From assembly GCA_963714255.1 (NCBI GenBank), contig CAVQNU010000009.1, forward strand, positions 1 to 64,000: DNA of 64,000 nt, in the 5' to 3' direction. Source of the DNA: Rhodovastum sp963714255 (lineage in GTDB: Bacteria; Pseudomonadota; Alphaproteobacteria; Acetobacterales; Acetobacteraceae). The notes under the pieces were generated by a model. It ran no database searches. It saw only the letters and a program-made list of their open reading frames with translations, and was not told the origin of the DNA. The position numbers and the translations under genes are program-made. This document shows, in pieces, positions 7,559 to 17,807 of this stretch (position 1 is the stretch's first letter; every line of letters starts with the position of its first letter).

Positions 7559-8990
7559 TCAGGCCGCGGTCTTGAGGGATTCGGCCTTGGCCACCGCGTC
7601 CTCGATGGTGCCGACCATGTAGAAGGCGGACTCCGGCAGGTGGTCGTATTCGCCGGCGACGATCGCCTTGAAGCTGCGCACGGTGTCGGCGATCGGCACG
7701 AACACGCCGGGGAAGCCGGTGAACACCTCGGCCACATGGAAGGGCTGGCTCAGGAAGCGCTGCAGCTTGCGCGCGCGCGCCACCACCAGCTTGTCGTCCT
7801 CGGACAGCTCGTCCATGCCCAGAATGGCGATGATGTCCTGCAGCGACTTGTAGGTCTGCAGGATGCGCTGCACTTCGCGGGCCACGGTGTAGTGCTCCTC
7901 GCCGACGATGCGCGGGTCGAGTGAGCGCGAGGTCGAGTTCGAGCGGGTCCACCGCCGGGTAGATGCCAAGCTCGGCGATCTGGCGGCTGAGCACCGTGGT
8001 GGCGTCAAGATGGGCGAACGAGGTGGCGGGGGCGGGGTCGGTCAGGTCGTCGGCGGGCACGTAGATGGCCTGCACCGAGGTGATCGAGCCCTTCTTGGTC
8101 GAGGTGATCCGCTCCTGCAGCTCGCCCATGTCGGTGGCCAGCGTCGGCTGGTAGCCCACCGCCGAGGGGATGCGGCCGAGCAGTGCGGACACTTCCGCGC
8201 CCGCCTGGGTGAAGCGGAAGATGTTATCGACGAAGAACAGAACGTCCTGGCCTTCCTCGTCGCGGAAATATTCGGCGACCGACAGGCCGGACAGCGCCAC
8301 GCGCTGGCGGGCGCCCGGCGGCTCGTTCATCTGGCCATAGACCAGCGCCACCTTGCTGCCTTCGGTGGTGCCCTCGCCGAGCTTGATGACGCCGGCGTCG
8401 ATCATTTCGTGATACAGGTCGTTGCCTTCGCGGGTGCGCTCACCCACGCCAGCGAACACCGACACGCCGCCATGCGCCTTGGCGATGTTGTTGATCAGCT
8501 CCTGAATGAGCACCGTCTTGCCCACCCCGGCGCCGCCGAACAGGCCGACCTTGCCGCCCTTCAGGTAAGGGGCCAGCAGGTCCACCACCTTGATGCCGGT
8601 GACCAGGATTTCCGCCGCGGCGGCCTGGTCCTCGAAGCTCGGGGCGGAGCGGTGGATCGGGTAGCGCTTGGCATAGGGCACCGCGCCGCGCTCGTCGATC
8701 GGGTCGCCGATGACGTTGATGATGCGCCCGAGCGTGCCGGGACCGACCGGCACGCTGATCGGCGCGCCGGTGTCGGTGACTTCCTGGCCGCGCACCAGCC
8801 CGTCGGTGCTGTCCATGGCGACGGTGCGGACGGTTTTCTCGCCCAACTCCTGCGCCACTTCCAGCACCAGGGGGCGCTCGCCGATTTTGGTGTTCAGGGC
8901 GTTCAGGATGAACGGCAACTCGCCGTCGAACTGCACGTCCACCACGGCGCCCAGAACCTGCGTGACGCGCCCGACATTGTTGCTGGCCAT
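7559..8990 (-). CDS. atpD: ATP synthase F1 subunit beta, with one-base frameshift
   Basis: The catalytic subunit of F1, 476 aa once repaired. Walker A is GGAGVGKTVLI, Walker B is DVLFFVDNIF, and GERTREGNDLYHEM and the ALLGRIPSAVGYQPTL loop are present. After PAVDPL the frame goes off into LTRPAHRRR. The conserved continuation (DSTSRSLDPRIVGEEHY, then DELSEDDKLVVARARK) is in the adjacent frame and ends at the proper stop. Removing one T of TT 7938-7939 joins them exactly. Because beta is needed for F1 assembly and everything else in the operon is intact, a base-calling error is much more likely than a real mutation. Confidence 0.95.
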
Positions 8991-9018
8991 TCTCGACTCC
9001 TGTCTCGTGCCAAGATCT

Positions 9019-9903
9019 TCAGACGGCTTCGGCGCCGGAGATGATCTCGATCAGTTCCCTGGTGATATTCGCCTGGCGGGCGCGGTTGTAGTTCAGCGTC
9101 AGCCGCTTGATCATGTCGCCGGCGTTGCGGGTCGCGTTATCCATCGCCGTCATCTGCGAGCCGTAGAACCCCACGGCATTTTCCAGCTGGGCGCGGAAGA
9201 TCTGCACCGCCAGGTTCTGCGGCAGCAGCCTGGCCAGGATGGCATCCTCGTCCGGCTCGAAATCGTAGATGGTGCGGTCTTCGGCTTTTGCATCGGCGGC
9301 CTCGGCGGCCACCGGCAGCGGGATCATCTGCATCTCGGTCGGCACCTGGGCGATGATCGACTGGAAGCGGTTGTAGATCACCGTGCAGACATCGAACTCG
9401 CCGGCCTCGAGCATGGCGACGACGCGGGTGGCGATCGCCTGCGCATCGGCGAACTCCAGCGTCTTGCGGCCGACATAGTTCACGTCGCCTACCATGCTGG
9501 CGGGGAACTCGCGGCGCAGATAGTCGCGCCCCTTGCGGCCGATGGCGAAGATCTTGACCGTCTTGCCTTCGCCTTCCAGCCGCCGGGCGATGTTGCGGGT
9601 CAGCCGCCCGACATTGGAGTTGAACGCCCCGGCCAGGCCACGGTCGCCGGTGACCGGAATGAGCAGGTGCACCTGGTCGCGTCCGGTGCCGGCCAGCAGT
9701 GGCGGCGCGGTGGTCCGGCCGGCCATGCCGGCGGCGAGCGTGGCCAGCATGCGCTCCATCCGCAGGGCATAAGGCCGCGCCGCCTCGGCCTGGGTCTGGG
9801 CGCGGCGCAATTTCGAGGCCGCGACCATTTTCATGGCCGAGGTGATCTTCTGCGTCGACTTCACGCTGGCGATACGGCCGCGCAGTGCCTTCAGGCTGGG
9901 CAT
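9019..9903 (-). CDS. atpG: ATP synthase F1 subunit gamma
   Basis: A 294-aa central-stalk subunit that couples proton flow through F0 to catalysis. The family N-terminus MPSLKALRGRIASVKSTQKIT and the C-terminus ASRNAT-like segment (DNATRNAGDMIKRLTLNYNR, ending RQANITRELIEIISGA) are both present. It lies between atpA (24 nt upstream) and atpD (28 nt downstream), as expected for the operon. Confidence 0.96.
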   Translation of the reverse strand: MPSLKALRGRIASVKSTQKITSAMKMVAASKLRRAQTQAEAARPYALRMERMLATLAAGMAGRTTAPPLLAGTGRDQVHLLIPVTGDRGLAGAFNSNVGRLTRNIARRLEGEGKTVKIFAIGRKGRDYLRREFPASMVGDVNYVGRKTLEFADAQAIATRVVAMLEAGEFDVCTVIYNRFQSIIAQVPTEMQMIPLPVAAEAADAKAEDRTIYDFEPDEDAILARLLPQNLAVQIFRAQLENAVGFYGSQMTAMDNATRNAGDMIKRLTLNYNRARQANITRELIEIISGAEAV

Positions 9904-9927
9904 GGGGGGATTACCTGACGGACGGGA

Positions 9928-11460
<1,533 letters not shown>

Positions 11461-11461
11461 C

Positions 11462-12094
11462 TCAGGCGGCTCCCTTCATGGCGTACTGCAGGCGCTGCAG
11501 CCGGGACTTCAACGAGGTGTCGTAGAGGCGGGCACCGACCTTGACGACCAGGCCACCCAGGAGCGAGGGATCAACCCTCTTGACGATATTGACGCGGCCA
11601 TAGCCGGCCTCGATCAGGCGGGCCCGCAGTTGCTGTTCCTGCAGGTCGGTGAGCGGATGGGCGGTTTCGACCTCGGCCACCACCACGCCGCGCTTGTCGG
11701 CGACGAGGGCGGAAAAGGCGGCGATGATGCTGCGCAGCGCGCGGGCGCGCCGGTTGGCCACCACCACGCTGACGAAATCCTGCACGATCTTGCCGAAGCC
11801 CTGACGTTCCAGCACCTCGCGCACGGCGCGGCCGGAGGTGTTCACGTCGATCAGCGGCGAGTCGAGCACGGCGCGAAGATCATTGACGTCGTCGATCAGC
11901 CGCCCGAGCGCTTCCACCTCCGTGATGGTCGCGTCGAGTGCCTGTTGATCTTCGGCATGCGCATACAGCGCTGTTGCGTACCGGCCGGCGAGCGCGCCGC
12001 CGGTCTGTGTGGATTTGCCGCCAGACGCCAATGCTGCGGTTCCGTCTGCTGGGGCCGCGAGCGCGGCCGGGGACAGGGGCCGGTGCGTTTCCAC
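11462..12094 (-). CDS. atpH: ATP synthase F1 subunit delta (first gene of the atp operon)
   Basis: A 210-aa OSCP-like peripheral-stalk subunit. Family motifs are GRYATALYAHAED near the N-terminus and the C-terminal VDPSLLGGLVVKVGARLYDTS. The start is GTG 12094 with a roughly 35-residue low-complexity N-terminal extension compared with short homologues; no ATG is available before the conserved part. A promoter-like TTGCGC-N17-CTAGAG lies at 12137-12109 on this strand, only about 15 bp from the GTG. The transcript may therefore be nearly leaderless, or the true start may be further in. It is the operon's first gene; the F0 genes are not in the window, as usual in alphaproteobacteria. Confidence 0.93.
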   Translation of the reverse strand: METHRPLSPAALAAPADGTAALASGGKSTQTGGALAGRYATALYAHAEDQQALDATITEVEALGRLIDDVNDLRAVLDSPLIDVNTSGRAVREVLERQGFGKIVQDFVSVVVANRRARALRSIIAAFSALVADKRGVVVAEVETAHPLTDLQEQQLRARLIEAGYGRVNIVKRVDPSLLGGLVVKVGARLYDTSLKSRLQRLQYAMKGAA

Positions 12095-12167
12095 ACGCGG
12101 CGGTTGGCCTCTAGCATGGGGTTCGGGACAGGCGCAACACGTGGGCAGAAGGTTCGGGGGCGGGAAG

Positions 12168-12340
12168 GATAAATCCTATCGGGGCTTTGCCCCGAACCCC
12201 ACCAGGGCTTTGCCCTGGACCCACCAAGGGGCATAGCCCCTTGGAACCCATGACTTTCTTAAGTAGCGGGGTCAAGGGGCCTTGCGGCCCCTTGCGGGTC
12301 CAGGGCAGAGCCCTGGCCTTACCTTTCTTTACCCAATTCC
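12168..12340. repeat. Intergenic hairpin-chain repeat, copy R3
   Basis: The left half is the second module type (ATAAATCCTATCGGGGC, then GGGCTTTGCCC, then CAAGGGGCATAGCCCCTTGG). The centre is ACTTTCTTAAGTAGC. The right half is the common module (GGGTCCAGGGCAGAGCCCTGG). It lies between the atpH start and the priA stop, both on the minus strand, and is inverted relative to R2 on the other side of the atp operon. Confidence 0.8.
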
Positions 12341-12342
12341 CA

Positions 12343-14577
12343 CTAAAGGAAACTCACTGGATCAACGTCCACGTCCACCCGCACATTCCCCCGCACCGGC
12401 ACCGCCTCCAGCCAGGCCCGCAGCAGCGGCTGCACCGCGATGTCCCGCCGCGTCTTCAGCAGCAGCCGCCGCCGGTGCCGCCCGCGCAGGATCGACAGCG
12501 GGGCCGGGGCGGGGCCAAGGACAACAATGCCCTCGCCATGCGGCGCCGCCCGGCCGAGGTCGCGCGCCGCGGTGTCGGCCGCCTCGGCGCTCTCGGCCGA
12601 GACGATCAGCGCCGCCAGACGCCCGAAAGGCGGCCAGTTGCCGGGCCGCCGCTGCGCCGCCTCGCGCGCCATGAATTCCTCCAGCCGGCCGGAGCGCAGT
12701 GCCTGCATCACCGGGTGCTCGGGCGAGAAGGTCTGCAGCAGCACAAGCCCCGGCGCCTCGGCGCGGCCGGCGCGGCCGGACACCTGATGCAGCAATTGCA
12801 CCGTGCGCTCGGCCGCCCGCAGGTCGCCGCCGGCCAGGCCCAGATCGGCGTCGATCACGCCCACAAGCGTCAGATGCGGAAAATGCCAGCCCTTGGCGAC
12901 GATCTGGGTGCCGATGATCAGGTCCACCTCGCGCGCCGAAATCGAGCGCGCCGCCGCGGCGCTGGCATGCGGGCCGGGCAGCGTGTCGGAGGCCATGACC
13001 AGCAGCCGCGCCGCGGGGAACAGCGCCCGCGCTTCCTCGGTGATGCGCTCCACGCCGGGGCCGACGGGCGTCAGGCTGTGCTCGGCGCCGCAGGACGGGC
13101 AGGCGGGCGGGATTGGCACCGCGTGGCCGCAATGGTGGCATTGCAGCGCCTGGCGGGCGCGGTGCTCGACCAGCCAGGCGGTGCAGTTCGGGCACTGCAT
13201 GCGGTGGCCGCAGGCGCGGCACAGCGTCAGCGGCGCATAGCCGCGGCGGTTGAGGAACAGCATCGCCTGCTCGCCGCGGGCGAAGGCGGCGCGCACCGCT
13301 TCCACCAGCGCCGGGGCGAGGAAGCGGCCGCGCTCCGGCGGGGTGAGGCGCAGGTCGATCAGTTCGATGTCCGGCATCAGGGCGCCGCCGTGCCGGTCGG
13401 GCAAATGCAGGCGGCGGTAGCGGCCGGACTCCACGTTTGCCAGCGTCTCCAGGCTGGGCGTGGCCGAGACCAGCACCGCCGCCGCGCCGCACAGCCGGGC
13501 GCGCACCACCGCCATGTCGCGGGCGTGGTAGACCACGCCGTCTTCCTGCTTGAAGGCGGTTTCGTGCTCCTCGTCGATGATGACCAGGCCGAGATCGGGA
13601 AACGGCAAAAAAAGTGCGGAGCGGGCGCCCACCACCACCATTGCCGTGCCGGCGTCCACCGCCCGCCAGGTGGTGCGCCGCACCCGCGAGGAAAGGTCGG
13701 AATGCCAGACCGCCGGTGCCACGCCGAACCGGTGGGAAAACCGGTCCAGCCACTGGGCGGACAGGGCGATTTCAGGCAGCAGCACCAGCGCCTGCCGGCC
13801 GGCGCGCAGGGTTTCGGCCACGGCTTCCAGATAAACCTCTGTCTTGCCCGACCCGGTGACGCCGTCGAGCAACGTCACGGAAAACCCGCCCGCCCGGACG
13901 GATGCCCGCAGCGCCGCCGCGGCGGTTTCCTGATCGGGCGACAGGGTCGGGCCAGGGTGCTCGGGGTCGGGGCGCGCGAACGGCGGGCGGAGCGGCAGCG
14001 TCGTCGGCAGCAGCAGCCCCGAATCGGCCATGGCGCGCAGCACGCCGGGCGAAACCCCGGCCGTGCGTGCCAACTCGGCGCCGGCTCGCGGCTGCCCGTC
14101 GGCCAGCGCCGCCAGCACGTTCTTGCGGGCCTCGGTCAGGCGGGCCTCGGGCGGGTTATCGGCCAGACGCCAGCCGGTGGCGGGCGTCTCGGCGCGCAGG
14201 GCGTTCACCCGCAGCGCCATCGCCAGCACCTCGCCCGGCGGGGCGAGCGTGTAGGCGGCGATCCAGTCCACCAGCCGGCGCAGATCGGGGCGCATCCGCG
14301 CGCCGTCGGCGCGGGCCGAGATCAGCCTCAGGCGGTTGTCGCCCACCGCCGCATCGGGCGGGCCGTCCCAGACCACGCCGATCTCTTCGCGTCGGTTCAG
14401 CGGCACCAGCACCAGATCACCGGGAGCCACCTGCATGCCGGCCGGTACCCGATAGTCGAACGGGCCGGCGAACGGATAGGGCAGCAGAACCGGCACCCGC
14501 ATGGGCGGCGCGGGCGGGTCCGCCGTGCGGTCGTCGAACAGCCGGTCCTGGCCGCGCTTTCGGTGAATGCCCGCCAT
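12343..14577 (-). CDS. priA: Primosomal protein N' (PriA helicase)
   Basis: A 744-aa replication-restart helicase that loads the replisome at repaired forks. The N-terminal DNA-binding domain is present (VLLPYPFAGPFDYRVPAG). Walker A is GVTGSGKTEVY, the DEAH box is IIDEEHETAFKQ, and the zinc-binding cysteine cluster is CRACGHRMQCPNC with CHHCGH and CPSCG. Helicase motifs V and VI follow (ILIGTQIVAKGWHFPHL-like, QVSGRAGRA). Length is typical. It is divergent from tal and, as in related genomes, sits directly upstream of atpH. Confidence 0.95.
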   Translation of the reverse strand: MAGIHRKRGQDRLFDDRTADPPAPPMRVPVLLPYPFAGPFDYRVPAGMQVAPGDLVLVPLNRREEIGVVWDGPPDAAVGDNRLRLISARADGARMRPDLRRLVDWIAAYTLAPPGEVLAMALRVNALRAETPATGWRLADNPPEARLTEARKNVLAALADGQPRAGAELARTAGVSPGVLRAMADSGLLLPTTLPLRPPFARPDPEHPGPTLSPDQETAAAALRASVRAGGFSVTLLDGVTGSGKTEVYLEAVAETLRAGRQALVLLPEIALSAQWLDRFSHRFGVAPAVWHSDLSSRVRRTTWRAVDAGTAMVVVGARSALFLPFPDLGLVIIDEEHETAFKQEDGVVYHARDMAVVRARLCGAAAVLVSATPSLETLANVESGRYRRLHLPDRHGGALMPDIELIDLRLTPPERGRFLAPALVEAVRAAFARGEQAMLFLNRRGYAPLTLCRACGHRMQCPNCTAWLVEHRARQALQCHHCGHAVPIPPACPSCGAEHSLTPVGPGVERITEEARALFPAARLLVMASDTLPGPHASAAAARSISAREVDLIIGTQIVAKGWHFPHLTLVGVIDADLGLAGGDLRAAERTVQLLHQVSGRAGRAEAPGLVLLQTFSPEHPVMQALRSGRLEEFMAREAAQRRPGNWPPFGRLAALIVSAESAEAADTAARDLGRAAPHGEGIVVLGPAPAPLSILRGRHRRRLLLKTRRDIAVQPLLRAWLEAVPVRGNVRVDVDVDPVSFL

Positions 14578-14637
14578 CCGCTATGCTCCGCCCGAATGGG
14601 GCCCGTCGCGACCGACACTCAGCATGGGACGACACCG

Positions 14638-15309
14638 ATGAAGTTCTTCGTCGACACCGCGGATATCTCTGAAATCAAGGCGCTGGCCGCCTCCGGCCTG
14701 CTGGACGGGGTGACCACCAACCCCACGCTCATCGCCAAGTCCGGCCGGCGCATTCTGGAGGTGGTCGCGGAAATTTGCGACGTCGTGCAAGGACCGGTGA
14801 GCGCCGAAGTGGCCGCCACCGAGTATGCGCAGATTCTGCGCGAAGCCGATGTGCTGCGCCGGATCGCCCCGAATGTGGCGGTGAAGGTGCCGTTGACGCC
14901 GGACGGGCTGCGCGCCTGCCGGGCATTGTCCGAGCAGGGGGTGATGACCAACGTGACCCTGTGTTTCTCGGCCGCCCAGGCGCTGCTGGCGGCCAAGGCG
15001 GGCGCCACCTTCGTCAGCCCCTTCGTCGGCCGGCTGGACGATGTCGGCCAGGACGGGATGCAGCTGATTGCCGATATCGTGCAGATCTATCGCAACTATC
15101 CGGCGCTGCAGACCGAGGTGCTGGTGGCCAGCGTGCGCCATCCGATCCATGTGATCGAGGCGGCCAAGCTCGGCGCCCATGTGGCGACCCTGCCGCCCGC
15201 GGTGCTGCGGGCGCTGTACAACCACCCGCTGACCGATAAAGGGCTGGCTTCGTTCCTTGCCGACTGGGCGAAGACCGGTCAGCAGATCATCGAGACGGTC
15301 GCGATCTGA
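14638..15309 (+). CDS. Transaldolase / fructose-6-phosphate aldolase, short type
   Basis: A 223-aa single-domain TIM barrel of the short transaldolase family (MipB/TalC/FSA). The catalytic Schiff-base lysine is K83 in VAVKVPLT. MKFFVDTADI, DGVTTNPTLIAKSG and TNVTLCFSAAQALLAAKAGA are family hallmarks. It transfers dihydroxyacetone units in the pentose phosphate pathway, or cleaves fructose 6-phosphate; sequence alone does not separate the two. The start is ATG 14638, and a large frame open from 12187 upstream is antisense to priA. The gene is translationally coupled to the DUF484 gene (TGATG overlap). Confidence 0.92.
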   Translation: MKFFVDTADISEIKALAASGLLDGVTTNPTLIAKSGRRILEVVAEICDVVQGPVSAEVAATEYAQILREADVLRRIAPNVAVKVPLTPDGLRACRALSEQGVMTNVTLCFSAAQALLAAKAGATFVSPFVGRLDDVGQDGMQLIADIVQIYRNYPALQTEVLVASVRHPIHVIEAAKLGAHVATLPPAVLRALYNHPLTDKGLASFLADWAKTGQQIIETVAI

Positions 15310-15950
15310 TGGCCACGGCGGCGCCGGCGGGCAAGCCGGTCGATCCCGATACGGTCGCCGCCTTTCTGCGCGCCCATCCGCGGTTCCTGGCCGACCGGCC
15401 GGAGCTGTATCGCGTGCTCGCCCCGCCGCTGCGGGTGCATGGCGAGGTGCTGGCCGACCACATGGCCGCCATGGTGCGGACCGAGCGGGCGCATGCCGCC
15501 GCCATGGCCGAGCGGGCCGACGGCGTGCTGGCGGCCGGGCGGGCCGCCGCGGGCATGACCGCGCGGGTGCACGAGGCGGTGCTGGCGCTGATCGGCGCCG
15601 GGGAGGTGGCCGAGTGCGTTGCCGTCGCCTTCCCGGCGCTGCTGGCGGTGGACGCCGTGGCGCTGTGCGCCGAGACCCCGCTGCCGGGCGCGCGCAAGCT
15701 GCCGCCGGGCACGGTCGCGCGGCTGCTCGGCGGGCGGGCGGTGGCGTACCGCAGCGACGCCGGCAAATCGGGCCTGCTGCACGGCGAAGCGGCGGCGCTG
15801 GCGCGGCACGACGCGCTGGTGCGCATCCCCGGTGACCCGCCGGCGCTGCTGGCCCTGTCGGCGCGCGAGCACTGGATGCTGGACCCGGCGCAAGGGGCGG
15901 GGGCGCTGGCCTTCCTCGGCCGGGCGGTGGCGGCCGCGCTGGGGCGATGA
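15309..15950 (+). CDS. DUF484 family protein
   Basis: A 213-aa GAF-like cytosolic protein of the DUF484 family. N-terminal motif: VAAFLRAHPRFLADRPELYRVL, followed by a helical segment (ADHMAAMVRTERAHAAAMAERAD) and a GAF-type sheet. Its function is unknown, but in many proteobacteria it is coded immediately before xerC, as here. Its start overlaps the tal stop and its stop overlaps the xerC start (ATGA), giving a three-gene operon. Confidence 0.85.
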   Translation: MATAAPAGKPVDPDTVAAFLRAHPRFLADRPELYRVLAPPLRVHGEVLADHMAAMVRTERAHAAAMAERADGVLAAGRAAAGMTARVHEAVLALIGAGEVAECVAVAFPALLAVDAVALCAETPLPGARKLPPGTVARLLGGRAVAYRSDAGKSGLLHGEAAALARHDALVRIPGDPPALLALSAREHWMLDPAQGAGALAFLGRAVAAALGR

Positions 15951-16861
15951 CGCTTGCCGCGGCGGCGCGGGAGGAATTTCTCGCCTGGCTCGCCCATGAG
16001 CGCCGGGCCTCGAAGCTGACGGTCGAGGCCTATGGGCGCGATACCGCGGCGTTTCTCGGGTTTCTCACCGGCCATCTGGGCGGCGAGCCGGATTTCGCCG
16101 CGCTGGCCGGGCTGCGCCCGGCGGATTTTCGCGGCTGGCTGGCGCACGAGGCGGGCGAGGGGGCGGGGGCGGCGACCCGGGCGCGGCATTTGTCGGCGGT
16201 GCGCAGCTTCTTCCGGTTCCTGGCGCGGCGGCATGGGGTGGCCAATCCGCAACTGCGCCTGCTCGACACGCCGAAAGCGCGCCCGCCGTTGCCGCGGGCG
16301 CTGACGCCGGCGCAGGCGCGGGCGGTGGCCGAGGAGATCGACGCCGAGTCCGACAGCGCCGCGATCCAGGCGCGCGACGTGGCGCTGTTTTCGCTGCTCT
16401 ACGGCTGCGGGCTGCGCATTTCCGAGGCGCTTGCGCTGGATGTGCGGGCGGCGCCGCTGCCGGGCGGGGAGGCGATGCTGCTGGTGATGGGCAAGGGGTC
16501 GAAGGAACGGATCGTGCCGGTGCTGCCGGTGGTGCGCGCGGCGATCGGCGCCTGGCTGCGCCTGCATCCCTCGCCGGTGCCGGAGGCGCCGCTGTTCACC
16601 GGGGCGCGCGGGGCGCGGCTGAACCCGGGGGTGGCGCAACGGACGATGCGCGCCTTCCGCCGCCACACCGGGCTGCCCGAGCACGCGACGCCGCATGCGC
16701 TGCGGCACTCGTTCGCCACCCATCTGCTGGCGGGCGGGGCCGATCTGCGGGCGATCCAGGACTTGCTGGGGCATGCCAGCCTGTCGACCACGCAACGCTA
16801 TACCGCGGTGGATGAGGCGGGATTGGTGGAGGTTTGGCGGCGGACGCATCCGCGGGGGTAG
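15947..16861 (+). CDS. xerC: Tyrosine recombinase XerC
   Basis: A 304-aa site-specific recombinase that with XerD resolves chromosome dimers at dif. The catalytic residues are complete: R157 (CGLRISEAL), K183 (GKGSKER), H250 and R253 (HALRHSFATHL), H276 (LLGHASL) and the nucleophile Y285 (TQRYTAV). The N-terminal SAM-like DNA-binding domain occupies residues 5-95. The chromosomal context (DUF484 partner) marks it as the housekeeping enzyme, not a phage integrase. Confidence 0.93.
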   Translation: MTLAAAAREEFLAWLAHERRASKLTVEAYGRDTAAFLGFLTGHLGGEPDFAALAGLRPADFRGWLAHEAGEGAGAATRARHLSAVRSFFRFLARRHGVANPQLRLLDTPKARPPLPRALTPAQARAVAEEIDAESDSAAIQARDVALFSLLYGCGLRISEALALDVRAAPLPGGEAMLLVMGKGSKERIVPVLPVVRAAIGAWLRLHPSPVPEAPLFTGARGARLNPGVAQRTMRAFRRHTGLPEHATPHALRHSFATHLLAGGADLRAIQDLLGHASLSTTQRYTAVDEAGLVEVWRRTHPRG

Positions 16862-16897
16862 GAAGGAAGGCCAGGGCAGAGCCCTGGCCTTACTTTA
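16861..16897. repeat. Intergenic hairpin repeat, short copy R4
   Basis: Only the outer hairpin module is present (GGCCAGGGCAGAGCCCTGGCC flanked by AAGG and CCTT, shown here in summary). It sits between the convergent xerC and retropepsin-like stops and could act as a terminator for both. Confidence 0.7.
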
Positions 16898-17807
16898 CCG
16901 CAATAAAAATCTGACTGGTCGCATAGGAAATCCAAAGCCGCCGCGCGCTCCAGAAATCAACCCCCAGCAGCATGTCAAAAATCCGCGTCGGCACCGGCGC
17001 GGTCAGCAGCGTCGGTTCCTGCACCACCAGCGATCCGATCTGCAGTGCCGAGAAACGATGCAGCCTGCTCTCCATCCTGCCGCCGACCGCGGACGTGGCG
17101 ACCCCCTTGTCGCCGCCCTGCATTGCCGGCGTCAGGCCGAGCTGGCGCATGCCGCGCAGGTTGAGGAACGAAACCGACGCGCCCGTATCGAGCACCGCAA
17201 CAAGGTTGCGGTGATCGAGCTGAACCGGAACCAGCGGCATGCTCCGCGAGCGCATGCCAAGCACAACCGGAACCGCCTCGTAGGGCTGATCCCACGGAAT
17301 GAACCGTCCCGAACAGCCCTGCACGGAAAACAGCGTCAGCGTTTGCGCCGGCAGATCGAGATCAAGGTCGAACAGCGACAGCAGATCTTCGCCGAGCAAC
17401 CCGTCCAGCCGGCCACTGCCGATGCCGGCAATCACCGAGAGGCTCGGTTTTGCAACAACTCCGCGCCGGCGCAGGGCCGCGCCGCCGAGCTGCACCGAGG
17501 CCGGCAAAACGTTGCGGTATTCCTGCACCCGGCCGCCGGCCCCGCGCGACAGCGTTGACACCCACGCGTCGCGCGGAAGCTGCAGCCGTTCGACGGCAGC
17601 GACCGTCAGCGATGTCATGTCGGCGCCGGTGTCCAGGATCATCGGCACCGATGTCGCGTTGATGACGACATCGACCACGGCCACGCCCTCGGCCACCCGC
17701 ACCGGCACGGCGGCGCGCTTTTCCACCTGGCAGGCGGCGTCGGCGCGGACCGCAACCAGGCAGGCGGTCAGCAGAGCAACAAGCAGCCGTCCCAGGCTCA
17801 GCCGCAC
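16890..17807 (-). CDS. Periplasmic retropepsin-like aspartyl protease with two domains
   Basis: A 305-aa protein with two retroviral-type aspartyl protease half-domains, each with a catalytic motif: MILDTGADMTSL and AVLDTGASVSFL, each followed by the usual hydrophobic-hydrophobic-Gly motif (LDGLLGEDLL, FDMLLGVDFW). Two active-site Asp half-sites in one chain suggest a pseudo-dimer resembling pepsin-like architecture. Starting at GTG 17807 gives a good signal peptide (VRLSLGRLLVALLTACLVAV, cleavage after RADA) and overlaps the nrdJ stop by 10 nt. The longer frame from 17873 would bury the signal. Substrate unknown. Confidence 0.8.
   Translation of the reverse strand: MRLSLGRLLVALLTACLVAVRADAACQVEKRAAVPVRVAEGVAVVDVVINATSVPMILDTGADMTSLTVAAVERLQLPRDAWVSTLSRGAGGRVQEYRNVLPASVQLGGAALRRRGVVAKPSLSVIAGIGSGRLDGLLGEDLLSLFDLDLDLPAQTLTLFSVQGCSGRFIPWDQPYEAVPVVLGMRSRSMPLVPVQLDHRNLVAVLDTGASVSFLNLRGMRQLGLTPAMQGGDKGVATSAVGGRMESRLHRFSALQIGSLVVQEPTLLTAPVPTRIFDMLLGVDFWSARRLWISYATSQIFIAVK

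Noticed and set aside
7137..8990. A single 617-codon frame apparently fusing ATP synthase beta and epsilon
   Set aside because: The middle section (after PAVDPL) is the wrong frame of atpD. The conserved beta C-terminus is in the next frame with its own stop, followed by a normal atpC start. The fusion is produced by one extra base at 7938-7939.
12187..15309. A 1040-codon plus-strand frame across priA and tal
   Set aside because: Its first 800 codons are antisense to priA, Arg/Gly/His-rich and without any family motif. Only the last 223 codons (tal) are real.
15947..16861. Tyrosine recombinase as a phage or island integrase near tRNA-Leu
   Set aside because: It is 12 kb from the tRNA, coded with DUF484 in the standard chromosomal xerC context, and no repeated tRNA end was found.
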